Shown here: one piece after another, positions 44,932-52,507 of the stretch | Position numbering within the stretch: position 1 is the first letter of the stretch | Layout: every line of letters starts with the position of its first letter | The notes under the pieces: generated by a model | Told to the model about the DNA's origin: nothing | Databases searched by the model: none | Seen by the model: the letters and a program-made list of their open reading frames with translations, nothing else | Position numbers and translations under genes: made by a program | NCBI GenBank assembly: GCA_002722315.1 | Contig: PBLG01000047.1 | Location: 62,001 to 126,000, forward strand | DNA: 64,000 bases | Source: Lysobacterales bacterium | GTDB lineage: Bacteria > Pseudomonadota > Gammaproteobacteria > Xanthomonadales > Wenzhouxiangellaceae | Direction: 5' to 3'

Positions 44932-45873
44932 ATGTCGATTCTGATCTGTGGCTCGCTGGCCTACGACAACATCATGGTATTCCCGGAACGCTTCAAGGAT
45001 CACATCCTGCCGGAGAAGACCCACATGCTCAACGTCGCGTTCCTGGTGCCTGAAATGCGCCGGAACTTCGGCGGCTGCGCGGGCAACATCGCCTACAGCC
45101 TGAAGAAGCTTGGCGGCAACCCGTTGCCCATGGCCGCGGTCGGCGCCGATTTCGATCGTTACTCCGACCGGCTTGACGAACTGGACATCGACCAGAAGTT
45201 CGTGATTCGCGACAACGACCACTTCACCGCCCAGGCCTATATCACCACCGACCTGGACGACAACCAGATCACTGCCTTCCATCCGGGCGCGATGAACGAA
45301 AACCATCGCAACAAGATTCCGACCGACGGCAGCATCGGTTACGGCATCGTGTCGCCCGACGGCAAGCAGGCCATGCTGGACCACGCCGAACAGTTCAAGG
45401 CCGCCGGCATTCCGCACGTGTTCGACCCGGGCCAGGGACTTCCGATGTTTTCCGGCGACGAGCTCAAGACCATGATCGCCGACGCCGACTGGCTGACGGT
45501 CAATTCCTACGAATGGGAGATGATCGCGAAGAAGACCGGCTGGAATCGCGGCGAGGCGCTGAGCGGCCTCAAGCAGGGCCTGATCATCACGCACGGCGGC
45601 GAAGGTTCCGAAATGATCACGGCCGACGGCGAGGCGCGCATTCCGGCGGTCAAGCCCGAGCGGATCGCCGATCCGACCGGCTGCGGCGACGCCTACCGCG
45701 CCGGCCTGCTGTTCGGACTGGAGCAGGGCTGGAAGCCGGCCGACGCGGCCTGCCTGGGTTCGCTGATGGGCTCGATCAAGATCGCGCACTCGGCGCCGCA
45801 GGGTTTCGATATCGACCCGCAGACGATCCGGAGCCGCTTCGAGCAGGAATTCGGTCGGCCGATGCCCGGCTGA
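44932..45873 (+). CDS. PfkB-family carbohydrate/nucleoside kinase
   Basis: 313 aa. The N-terminal FGGCAGNIAYSLKKLGG and C-terminal ADPTGCGDAYRAGLLFGLEQ (with the catalytic Asp and anion-hole glycines) are the two PfkB signatures. The substrate region near the N-terminus (LICGSLAYDNIMVFPERFKD) resembles bacterial adenosine-kinase-like members. Phosphorylation of adenosine or a related ribonucleoside is the best guess; ribokinase- or fructokinase-like activity cannot be excluded. Single gene with its own upstream region. Confidence 0.88.
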   Translation: MSILICGSLAYDNIMVFPERFKDHILPEKTHMLNVAFLVPEMRRNFGGCAGNIAYSLKKLGGNPLPMAAVGADFDRYSDRLDELDIDQKFVIRDNDHFTAQAYITTDLDDNQITAFHPGAMNENHRNKIPTDGSIGYGIVSPDGKQAMLDHAEQFKAAGIPHVFDPGQGLPMFSGDELKTMIADADWLTVNSYEWEMIAKKTGWNRGEALSGLKQGLIITHGGEGSEMITADGEARIPAVKPERIADPTGCGDAYRAGLLFGLEQGWKPADAACLGSLMGSIKIAHSAPQGFDIDPQTIRSRFEQEFGRPMPG

Positions 45874-46061
45874 CCCGAAAGGCACGCCTCCCCATGCCGG
45901 CGGGGCCTTCCCCGTCGCGCACCACATCCGGCAACCGGCGTCGAAAACATGTCGTGGAAGCGCGGAAAGCTGCAGCAATTCCGGATTTGTGAACCGGATC
46001 AAGGAACTGGATTCGCCGACTGGCTAAACTGACTCGCTGTTGCGGTCAGGCCGACATCACG

Positions 46062-47276
46062 ATGAACTTCCGAAAAGCCCTGCTCTTCCTGCTGCTGGCT
46101 TGCGCCATCGGCCCCGCGCCGCGCGCCGAACAGGTCGCACTGGCGGCATTCGAAGCGCTGCAGCTCGAGCACGATATCGATCCGGCCCGGGCGCGGATAC
46201 CGATCAAGGCGTTCGGCCGCAGCTTCGTGATGACGCTTGTCCCGAACCGCGGCCTGCTCGCGTCGCTTCCTGCGCCTCAGCGCGGACGAATCGCCGCCGG
46301 CGACCTTTTCCTGGCCGGCACGCTCGAAGGCATCCCGGGCTCGTGGGTACGGTTGAACCGGATCGACGGCCGTTTCAGCGGCGGCTTCTTCGACGGCAGC
46401 GAGCTTTACCTGATCGACCGTGCCGCCGGGTTTTCGAATACCCGTTCACGTGGGCTGACGCCGGAACAGGCCATCGTCTACCGCTTCGGCGACCTCGACT
46501 TCCCCGGCCTTATCGATCACGGCGGCGTGTATCCGGGAAAACGAGCCGGGCCGGCAACCGACGGCGGAAGCTACGGCGCTTTCGTCGAGCATCTGCGCGA
46601 AGTCGTCACGCTGCAGGGCACGGCCATGTTCGCCATGCCGCTGACCATCGTCAGCGATGTCGATTTCACCGGCCGGCACGGGGCCAATACCGCATCGGTG
46701 GTCGCCGGACGCATCAACTTCGTCGACGGGATCTTCTCGTCCCAGCTCGGAACGGGCATCACCCTGCTGCACCATGAAATCCTCACCGACAACGATGTGC
46801 TGGTGGCGACCGACGCCGGCGAACTGCTGGTGGGACGCTTCGACCAGAACAACAACCTGGTGCAGCCGGGCTTCAGGCAATTCATGCGCACGGGCGCCGG
46901 CAGCAGCCTGCCGTTCCAGGGCCTGGCGCACCTGTTCACCGGTCGCAACCTCGACGGAAGCACGATCGGGATCGCGTTCGTCGGCGTCCTGTGCAGCCGC
47001 TCGGCCGGCTACGGCGTCGACCAGGACCTCAACAGCGACACCATGAGCGCGCTGGTGGTCGCCCACGAACTCGGGCACAACTTCAACGCCCCGCACGACG
47101 GCCAGAACGCCTGCGCCGCCGAGACCTTCCGCGGGATCATGAACCCGAGTATCAACGGGGTCGAGCAATTCAGTCCCTGCAGCCTCGCGCAAATGGAGCC
47201 TGCAGTCGCAGGCGCGAACTGCCTGGTCGAGGCCATCGACAGCCAGGCGGCCTTCAACGACGGTTTCGAGCCCTGA
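46062..47276 (+). CDS. Secreted reprolysin-like (M12B-type) zinc metalloprotease
   Basis: 404 aa with a signal peptide (MNFRKALLFLLLACAIGPAP, cleavage near RAE). A pro-region of about 160 residues precedes the catalytic domain. The zinc motif HELGHNFNAPHD (residues 335-346) gives ligands His335, His339 and His345 with catalytic Glu336, and GIMNPS (~359) provides the Met-turn, as in ADAM/snake-venom reprolysins. Cysteines at ~311, 351, 373 and 387 likely form disulfides. It ends AAFNDGFEP, the short tail shared with the sugar dehydrogenase and the large hydrolase. Substrates unknown; the secreted location is inferred. Confidence 0.88.
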   Translation: MNFRKALLFLLLACAIGPAPRAEQVALAAFEALQLEHDIDPARARIPIKAFGRSFVMTLVPNRGLLASLPAPQRGRIAAGDLFLAGTLEGIPGSWVRLNRIDGRFSGGFFDGSELYLIDRAAGFSNTRSRGLTPEQAIVYRFGDLDFPGLIDHGGVYPGKRAGPATDGGSYGAFVEHLREVVTLQGTAMFAMPLTIVSDVDFTGRHGANTASVVAGRINFVDGIFSSQLGTGITLLHHEILTDNDVLVATDAGELLVGRFDQNNNLVQPGFRQFMRTGAGSSLPFQGLAHLFTGRNLDGSTIGIAFVGVLCSRSAGYGVDQDLNSDTMSALVVAHELGHNFNAPHDGQNACAAETFRGIMNPSINGVEQFSPCSLAQMEPAVAGANCLVEAIDSQAAFNDGFEP

Positions 47277-47330
47277 GACGACCCGTCGTCTTTACGCCAT
47301 AACGGGGACGTTTCTGCTAGATTCGCGACC

Positions 47331-48608
47331 ATGCATATCGTCGTAATCGGCGCCGGCGTGGTCGGCGCGACCACTGCCCTTTCGCTGGTCGAGCGCGGAC
47401 TCGACGTCACGCTCGTCGAGCGGGCCGGCGAGCCGGCCGCCGGCACCAGCAAGGCCAACGGCAGCGGCATCACCCCGGCACACGCCGAACCCTGGAACCC
47501 GCCGGGCACCGTCTTCAAGCTGCTGCCGGCCATGCTGTACAAGGACCGCCCATGGCGGGTTCGCGCTTCCGCGCTGCCCGGCCTGGCGAACTGGGGATTG
47601 CATTTTCTCCGCCATTCCAGCGCGCGGCGCTACTACGCCAACGCGCGCCACTGCGTGCGCCTGGCCATGTACGCGAAGAAGTGCATGGTGGCGCTGCGCG
47701 AGCGGCATGCGCTGGACTACCATCAATTCACCCAAGGATCTCTTGAACTCTATTACAGCGCCGAGGAACTCGAGGCCGCGGCCGAACTGCGGCGCCTGAT
47801 CGACGATCCCGACATCGAGCTTCGCAGCGTCGGCCGGGACGAACTGGTGGCGTTGGAACCGGCGCTGGAACCGGTCGCGGACGAAATCCACGGTTCGCTT
47901 CTTTTCACCAACCACGAGTCCGGCGACGCCCGCATCTTCAGTCGCCTGGTGACCGAGCGCGCCGCCGCGCTGGGAGCAAGGGTTCTCTTCGAAACTCCTG
48001 TTGCGAGCATCGTGCGCGAGGCCGGCAGGTTCCGCGCGGTCAAGACCGACCGTGGTGAAATCGAGGCAGATGCCTGCATCGTCGCGGCCGGTTGCGAGAC
48101 CCGCGAGCTGCTCACCCCGCTCGGCATGAAGGCGCCCATATATCCGGTCAAGGGCTATTCGGCAACCATCGAGATCGACGCCGACGATCCGGCGCCGGTG
48201 ATGCCGCTGCTGGACCTGAAACGACGATTCGTCACCGCCCGGCTGGGGCCCAATCGGCTGCGGATCGCCGGGCTGGCCGAATTCGCCGGTCACGATCTGG
48301 CTATCGACCCGGTACGCATGCAAGTCTTGCTCGACGGCGCGGCGCAGTTGCTGCCGAAAATGGCCGAGCGGATCCGAAATTCGCCGCCCAACGCCTGGAC
48401 CGGCCTGCGCCCCATGACCCCCGATGGTCCGCCGCTGCTGGGCCGGACCCCCGTCGAAGGGCTTTATCTCAACAGCGGCCACGGCGCCATGGGCTGGACA
48501 CAGGCCTGCGGCTCGGCGGAACTGGTCGCGGACCTGGTGACCGGCGCCCAGCCGGCGATCGGCACCGACGGGCTGTTGGCCGAACGCTGGCTGGGCAGGG
48601 AGAAATGA
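47331..48608 (+). CDS. D-amino acid dehydrogenase (DadA-like FAD oxidoreductase)
   Basis: 425 aa. The FAD-binding GxGxxG lies at the very start (HIVVIGAGVVGATTALSLVE), followed by SKANGSGITPAHAEPWNPPG, which is typical for DadA. The C-terminal NAWTGLRPMTPDGPPLLGRT and YLNSGHGAMGWTQACGSAEL complete the family pattern. DadA oxidises D-amino acids to 2-oxo acids and feeds electrons to the respiratory chain at the inner membrane. No alanine racemase gene is adjacent, so substrate choice is uncertain. Confidence 0.9.
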   Translation: MHIVVIGAGVVGATTALSLVERGLDVTLVERAGEPAAGTSKANGSGITPAHAEPWNPPGTVFKLLPAMLYKDRPWRVRASALPGLANWGLHFLRHSSARRYYANARHCVRLAMYAKKCMVALRERHALDYHQFTQGSLELYYSAEELEAAAELRRLIDDPDIELRSVGRDELVALEPALEPVADEIHGSLLFTNHESGDARIFSRLVTERAAALGARVLFETPVASIVREAGRFRAVKTDRGEIEADACIVAAGCETRELLTPLGMKAPIYPVKGYSATIEIDADDPAPVMPLLDLKRRFVTARLGPNRLRIAGLAEFAGHDLAIDPVRMQVLLDGAAQLLPKMAERIRNSPPNAWTGLRPMTPDGPPLLGRTPVEGLYLNSGHGAMGWTQACGSAELVADLVTGAQPAIGTDGLLAERWLGREK

Positions 48609-48661
48609 AAACCTGGTCGGCGCCGTGTTTCGACATTGCCTTCATCGCTGGCTTCGATACC

Positions 48662-48733
48662 GAATTGCGCGGGCGTCGCTCGCTTCAGTTCGACGCGTGG
48701 CGAGGCCCTCAGCGAGCGACGCCCGCGCAATTC
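48662..48733. repeat. Palindromic repeat, copy 2 (constant loop, variable stem)
   Basis: Arms 48662-48684 and 48711-48733 are perfectly complementary over 23 bp around a 26-nt loop that differs from the copy at 3067-3138 by one base. The 14-nt block TGGCTTCGATACCG precedes both copies. The arm sequences of the two copies are unrelated, so pairing rather than sequence is what is kept. Lies between the DadA-like gene and tRNA-Met. Confidence 0.9.
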
Positions 48734-48855
48734 TGCATTGGGAGTCAACCCGCCGGCGCGGTAAATATCGTGGTCATCACTCGCCATCATTGAGCGAGTC
48801 AGGGTATTTCACTGATCAGGCACCAAAGTCGTCTGGCGTCAGGCTGGCTTTCCGG

Positions 48856-48884
48856 TTGACTTTCAACGAAAAACGAAAGAAAAT
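48856..48884 (+). promoter_or_regulatory. Possible promoter for tRNA-Met
   Basis: TTGACT (48856-48861) and GAAAAT (48879-48884) are 17 bp apart, and the tRNA begins 15 bp past the second box, which is a normal spacing. The -10 box is weak, so this is tentative. Confidence 0.5.
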
Positions 48885-48898
48885 ATCGGGCTTGCCGT

Positions 48899-48975
48899 GG
48901 CTACGTAGCTCAGCTGGTTAGAGCACAGCACTCATAATGCTGGGGTCGGTGGTTCAAGTCCACCCGTAGCCACCA
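48899..48975 (+). tRNA. tRNA-Met (CAT), elongator type
   Basis: 77 nt including an encoded CCA. The acceptor arms GGCTACG and CGTAGCC pair fully. The D-arm contains AGCTCAGCTGGTTAGAGC, the anticodon loop is CTCATAA with CAT, and the T-loop is GGTTCAAGTCC. The sequence follows E. coli elongator tRNA-Met closely. The G-C first acceptor pair and the lack of the three-GC anticodon stem argue against initiator tRNA. Confidence 0.97.
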
Positions 48976-49056
48976 TTTCTCCTCCGCACGCCCGACTTCC
49001 AACTGCTTCCAAACACGCTTGCCGGAAAATCTCCGGGCATTCACTGCCGATCGGCC

Positions 49057-49512
49057 TCAGCGGTGCGTCTCGGCGTACATCTGCAGGAACTCCTCCAGCA
49101 TCCCGGACGTTATTCGGTAAGGGTCGAATTCACCGATGCCGTGGCGGTCGAGCAACTCCAGAAGCTGCCGGCGCATGCTGACGTAATTCATCGTGTTTTC
49201 CGGGAACATCCGCTGCTGGATCGGCTCGACGACCAGAAGTTCGGTGTTCCTGTGCCTGACGTCGTCGAGGTTTCTCCTGTAGATGGCTTCGACGGCTTCG
49301 CGCGGGCCTTCCACGCACTGCAGGAAATAGCGATTGCCGTAATGAAAGATGCCACCTGCGAGTGCATCGGCCTGCAGCCTGGGCGCCGGGTACATGATCC
49401 GTGAAATCTCGAGTTCGACCCCTCTCGGGTCGGCCCAGCTGGAAAAGTTGGCTTCGCTGCAAAACGCGGCCCGCACCAGCGCGTCTGGCGCGTAGTCTTC
49501 GAACGCTGTCAT
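49057..49512 (-). CDS. BLUF-like protein lacking key flavin-photocycle residues
   Basis: 151 aa from the ATG at 49512 (an ATG at 49545 is possible). The region ALVRAAFCSEANF to EPIQQRMFP follows the BLUF fold pattern: a first strand, then FHYGNRYFLQCVEGPREAVE aligned with the F-x-Q-x-L-E-G motif, then RHRNTELLVVEPI. The invariant photocycle Tyr on the first strand is Phe here, and the Asn pair before the second motif is absent, while the Gln is kept. A C-terminal ~50-residue helical part follows. It probably does not sense blue light in the normal way; it may keep flavin binding or only the fold. Confidence 0.7.
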   Translation of the reverse strand: MTAFEDYAPDALVRAAFCSEANFSSWADPRGVELEISRIMYPAPRLQADALAGGIFHYGNRYFLQCVEGPREAVEAIYRRNLDDVRHRNTELLVVEPIQQRMFPENTMNYVSMRRQLLELLDRHGIGEFDPYRITSGMLEEFLQMYAETHR

Positions 49513-49608
49513 GTCGTCGGAGGGTCCCTCGATTCCCGCGGCCATATTAGCATCGTCGAATCGGCGGGCGAGTCGCTTCGACCGGACTTGTCAGGCAAAC
49601 CAGGGACC

Positions 49609-50502
49609 CTAGCAGTGGATTTCTCCGGCACACACCCTGATCGCATCGCCGCCGATCGCCAGCGATTCGAACGCGCCGTTCCGGACCTCGAACCGAACCC
49701 CGATGCGCGCCGGTCGCCCCATTTCGATGCCCTGCTCCACCTGCCAGTCATGGTACCCGTCGGCCAGGGCGCCGGCCGCCATCAGCTGCGCCGGCAGCCC
49801 GGCGGCCGCCGAACCGGTGGCCGGGTCCTCGGCAACGCCGATGTGCGGCCCGAACATGCGAACGTGCCAGTCGGAACCCGAGCCCGGCGCCGCTCGCGCG
49901 TACAGAAGAACGCCGCAGGCATCGCCCAGGCCGAGCGCGTCCCAAGCCGCGGTATTCAGGCGCGCCCCCTGAACGGCCGCCAGCGGCGCTGCGGCATAGA
50001 AGAAATCGATTCCGGCGCCGCAACGTCTCGGTGCGTGGGCACCGCTGTCGACGCTGCCTTCCGGCAGGCCCAGCGCGGCCTCCACGCGGGCCGCCGCCGG
50101 GCCGCGCGCCCGAACGGCCGGCAGATTGGGATTCTCGAATTCGGCATGCCAGGTGTCGCCCGTGCGCTGGTCCACGCGCACCGGAAACCGGCCGGCCGAC
50201 AACTCCAGTACCATCCTCTCGACACCGCTGTCCCGGCGCGCGATCGCCGAGGCCGCGCCGACCGTGGGATGACCGGCAAACGGCAGTTCGCCGCCCGGCG
50301 TGAATATGCGAAGCCGCGCAACGCAATCAGCGGTCTCCGGGGTCAGCAGGAACACGCTTTCGGAGTAGTTGAACTCGCGCGTAATGCGCAGCATGGCCTC
50401 GCTGGACAGCTCATCGGCGCCGAATATCACCGCCAGCGGGTTGCCGGCATACCGGCGGTCCGTGAAAACGTCCCAGGTTTCGTATCGAAGCGTTCCGCTC
50501 AC
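49609..50502 (-). CDS. PhzF-family isomerase/epimerase-like protein
   Basis: 297 aa from a GTG at 50502, chosen because the conserved N-terminus (YETWDVFTDRRYAGNPLAVI) starts at once; an upstream frame adds 32 unconserved residues. Further signatures are FNYSESVFLLTP (with the catalytic Glu), RIFTPGGELPFAGHPTVGAA and EDPATGSAAAGLPAQLM. Members include PhzF of phenazine synthesis and many proteins of unknown role; no phenazine genes are nearby, so only the family is claimed. Confidence 0.88.
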   Translation of the reverse strand: MSGTLRYETWDVFTDRRYAGNPLAVIFGADELSSEAMLRITREFNYSESVFLLTPETADCVARLRIFTPGGELPFAGHPTVGAASAIARRDSGVERMVLELSAGRFPVRVDQRTGDTWHAEFENPNLPAVRARGPAAARVEAALGLPEGSVDSGAHAPRRCGAGIDFFYAAAPLAAVQGARLNTAAWDALGLGDACGVLLYARAAPGSGSDWHVRMFGPHIGVAEDPATGSAAAGLPAQLMAAGALADGYHDWQVEQGIEMGRPARIGVRFEVRNGAFESLAIGGDAIRVCAGEIHC

Positions 50503-50767
50503 CAGTGCTTTTTCCGTTGAGGAGTCTCGAACGGATTCTGGCACGGCCGGAAACGAAATATTTTCCCCATCTTCAAAAAACTGGCGTATAGTGCCCAAAG
50601 CTGCAGAACACAGCAGTGGTTGATTTTGACCGTAATCCCTAAAGACTACCCTTCAATATCCTCCATTTCCTGAATTCACGCGCCGTCAAAAAGCGCACCA
50701 GCAGCACATCGGGCATCGCCAATTTCGGCAGTCCGGTTTACACACCAAACGAAAGAGTAAAGAAACA
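50503..50767 (+). promoter_or_regulatory. Upstream and 5' leader region of the cold-shock gene
   Basis: 265 bp with no gene, AT-richer than its surroundings. TATAGT at 50587-50592 is a possible -10 box, which would give a ~170-nt leader. Long structured leaders are the known thermosensor of cspA-type mRNAs. I cannot confirm the fold or the -35 element. Confidence 0.4.
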
Positions 50768-50977
50768 ATGTCTACTACCACTGGCACAGTGAAATGGTTC
50801 AACGATGCGAAGGGTTTCGGCTTTATCTCGCAGGATGACGGCGGCAAGGATGTATTCGTACATTTCAGCGCGCTGACCGGTTCGGGCTTCAAGAGCCTGG
50901 CCGAGGGCCAGAAGGTCCAGTTCGAAGTCACCGACGGCGCCAAGGGCCCGCAGGCTTCGAACGTCGTCACGATCTGA
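50768..50977 (+). CDS. Cold-shock protein, CspA family
   Basis: 69 aa OB-fold protein with both RNA-binding motifs: [18 protein letters not shown] (RNP1) and DVFVHFSAL (RNP2), ending [11 protein letters not shown]. It binds single-stranded RNA and melts structure at low temperature. An AAAGAG stretch precedes the ATG and an intrinsic terminator follows, so it is a single-gene transcript. Confidence 0.95.
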   Translation: MSTTTGTVKWFNDAKGFGFISQDDGGKDVFVHFSALTGSGFKSLAEGQKVQFEVTDGAKGPQASNVVTI

Positions 50978-51001
50978 TCGCGACCGACCCAAAGCTGTAA
51001 G

Positions 51002-51034
51002 AAAAACCCCGCCTGGTGCGGGGTTTTTCTTTTT
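51002..51034 (+). terminator. Intrinsic terminator after the cold-shock gene
   Basis: Arms 51002-51012 and 51018-51028 form an 11-bp stem (AAAAACCCCGC) with a 5-nt loop, followed by CTTTTT. Starts 25 bp past the stop codon. Confidence 0.93.
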
Positions 51035-51090
51035 CCGGGGTTGTACATTTTTCAGCCGAATCCTGGGTCTGGGCCACTCAAAATCAAAAG

Positions 51091-51604
51091 CCGTTTCGCC
51101 GCCGGCTGCGCCGGCTGATGCGAGTTACTTCTTGGCGCCCCAAGAAGTAACCAAGAAACGCTGCCGGGCGACGCCGCCGGTCCTTCGGCCCGGTTCCCTG
51201 CGCGTTTCGGTCGGGCAGGGGTCCGCCGAACTCGCTTCGTTCGCTTCGCTCTCTACGCTCAGACATGCGGCGGCCCTTTTTCCGGCCCGCCCTCCAATGC
51301 TCGGCGGCGGCGACGGCGGTGGGCGGGCACCGAACGTTCGGAGGATACGCTCCGCCATGCAACCAACGTTCGGCGACCACCCATCTGCCTCGATGGCGCC
51401 GAGTATCGCAGCAGCGAACGGAGAAGTCCGGTTCCGCATGTCTGAGCGACCGCAAGGGAGCGAGTTCGGAACCGGCCGTTCGGTGCGAGAAACGCAGGGG
51501 ACCCGGCGCAGTTTGCCGGGCGCCTTCGCGGCACGAGCGGTTTTGCCTACTTTTGCCGCACCAAAAGCAGGTCGCATCAGCCAGCGAAGCTGGCGGCGAA
51601 ACGG
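51091..51604. mobile_element. 514-bp non-coding element with 33-bp terminal inverted repeats
   Basis: The left end 51091-51123 and right end 51572-51604 are inverted copies over 30 of 33 positions (CCGTTTCGCCGCC...GGCTGATGCGA). Each end contains its own small hairpin, and further hairpins sit just inside (TTACTTCTTGG/CCAAGAAGTAA at 51123-51148; a similar CCTACTTTTG/CAAAAGCAGG pair near 51545-51570). A partial extra copy of the right end (51642-51662) follows. Frames inside are open but show no family, no ribosome sites and clear composition bias, so I treat it as non-coding. It fits a MITE-like or other non-autonomous repeat. Confidence 0.72.
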
Positions 51605-51760
51605 AATTTGACTTTTCAATGTGCGAATCGCGAACGACAACCATCAGTCGGCGACGAAACGGCCTTTGACTTTACATGCACCATGCCGCTGCAACCGGCA
51701 TCAGCCGCCAACCCCGCCACATTCGCTATCCTGTACATTCGCCCCAACCGGCTCGGCTCG

Positions 51761-52507
51761 ATGGAAGACACGCGACAGATGGCAGCAAGGGTTCTTTCGC
51801 TAATGGACCTGACCCGGCTCGAGGACGACGCCGACGACGGCCAGGTGCGCGCGCTGTGCGCCCGCGCCGCGACGCGCTTCGGCCACCCGGCCGCGGTATG
51901 CGTGTACCCGCATTTCGTCCCGGCGGCCCGGGACGCCCTGGATCGGGCCGGCCTTTCGGGCGACGTCGCGGTGGCGACAGTGGCCAACTTTCCCGAGGGC
52001 GGCAGCGATCTGAAGCTCGCCCTGCTCGATACGGAGCAGGGGCTGGAACGCGGCGCGGATGAAGTGGACGTGGTGTTTCCCTGGCGCGCGCTGCTGGCCG
52101 GAGACGAGGCCGCCGGCGCCGATCTTGTGACCGAGTGCAAGGCAATCTGCGGTGCGCGCAAGCTCAAGGTGATCCTGGAATCCGGAATGCTCCCCGACGC
52201 CCATGCCGTCCGGCGCGCCGGCGAGATCGCGATCAACGCCGGCGCCGATTTTCTCAAGACCTCGACAGGCAAGGTCGCGGCGGGCGCATCGCCCGAGGCC
52301 GCCCGAACCATGCTGGAGGCGATTCGCGACAGCGGCCGGCCGGTCGGCTTCAAGGTCTCCGGCGGCGTGCGCACCCTCGCCGATGCCCGGCAGTACATGC
52401 AGATCGCCGAAGACGTGATGGGTCCCGGATGGGTCTCGCCGGCGACCTTCCGGATCGGCGCTTCCGGCCTGCTGGATGCGCTGCTGGGGGAGCTTGAAGC
52501 GAAGTGA
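51761..52507 (+). CDS. deoC: Deoxyribose-phosphate aldolase
   Basis: 248 aa from the ATG at 51761, chosen because MEDTRQMAARVLSLMDLTRL aligns with the E. coli DeoC start; upstream frame codons belong to the repeat element. The Schiff-base lysine lies in ADFLKTSTGKVAAGAS, and LKVILESGML and EVDVVFP carry the other active-site residues. It splits deoxyribose-5-phosphate into acetaldehyde and glyceraldehyde-3-phosphate in the cytosol. First gene of the deoC-deoA-cdd operon. Confidence 0.95.
   Translation: MEDTRQMAARVLSLMDLTRLEDDADDGQVRALCARAATRFGHPAAVCVYPHFVPAARDALDRAGLSGDVAVATVANFPEGGSDLKLALLDTEQGLERGADEVDVVFPWRALLAGDEAAGADLVTECKAICGARKLKVILESGMLPDAHAVRRAGEIAINAGADFLKTSTGKVAAGASPEAARTMLEAIRDSGRPVGFKVSGGVRTLADARQYMQIAEDVMGPGWVSPATFRIGASGLLDALLGELEAK

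Noticed and set aside
51084-51669. Several overlapping open frames inside the 514-bp inverted-repeat element
   Set aside because: They have no ribosome sites or motifs, are Arg/Pro/Ala-rich in every frame, and span the inverted ends and hairpins.
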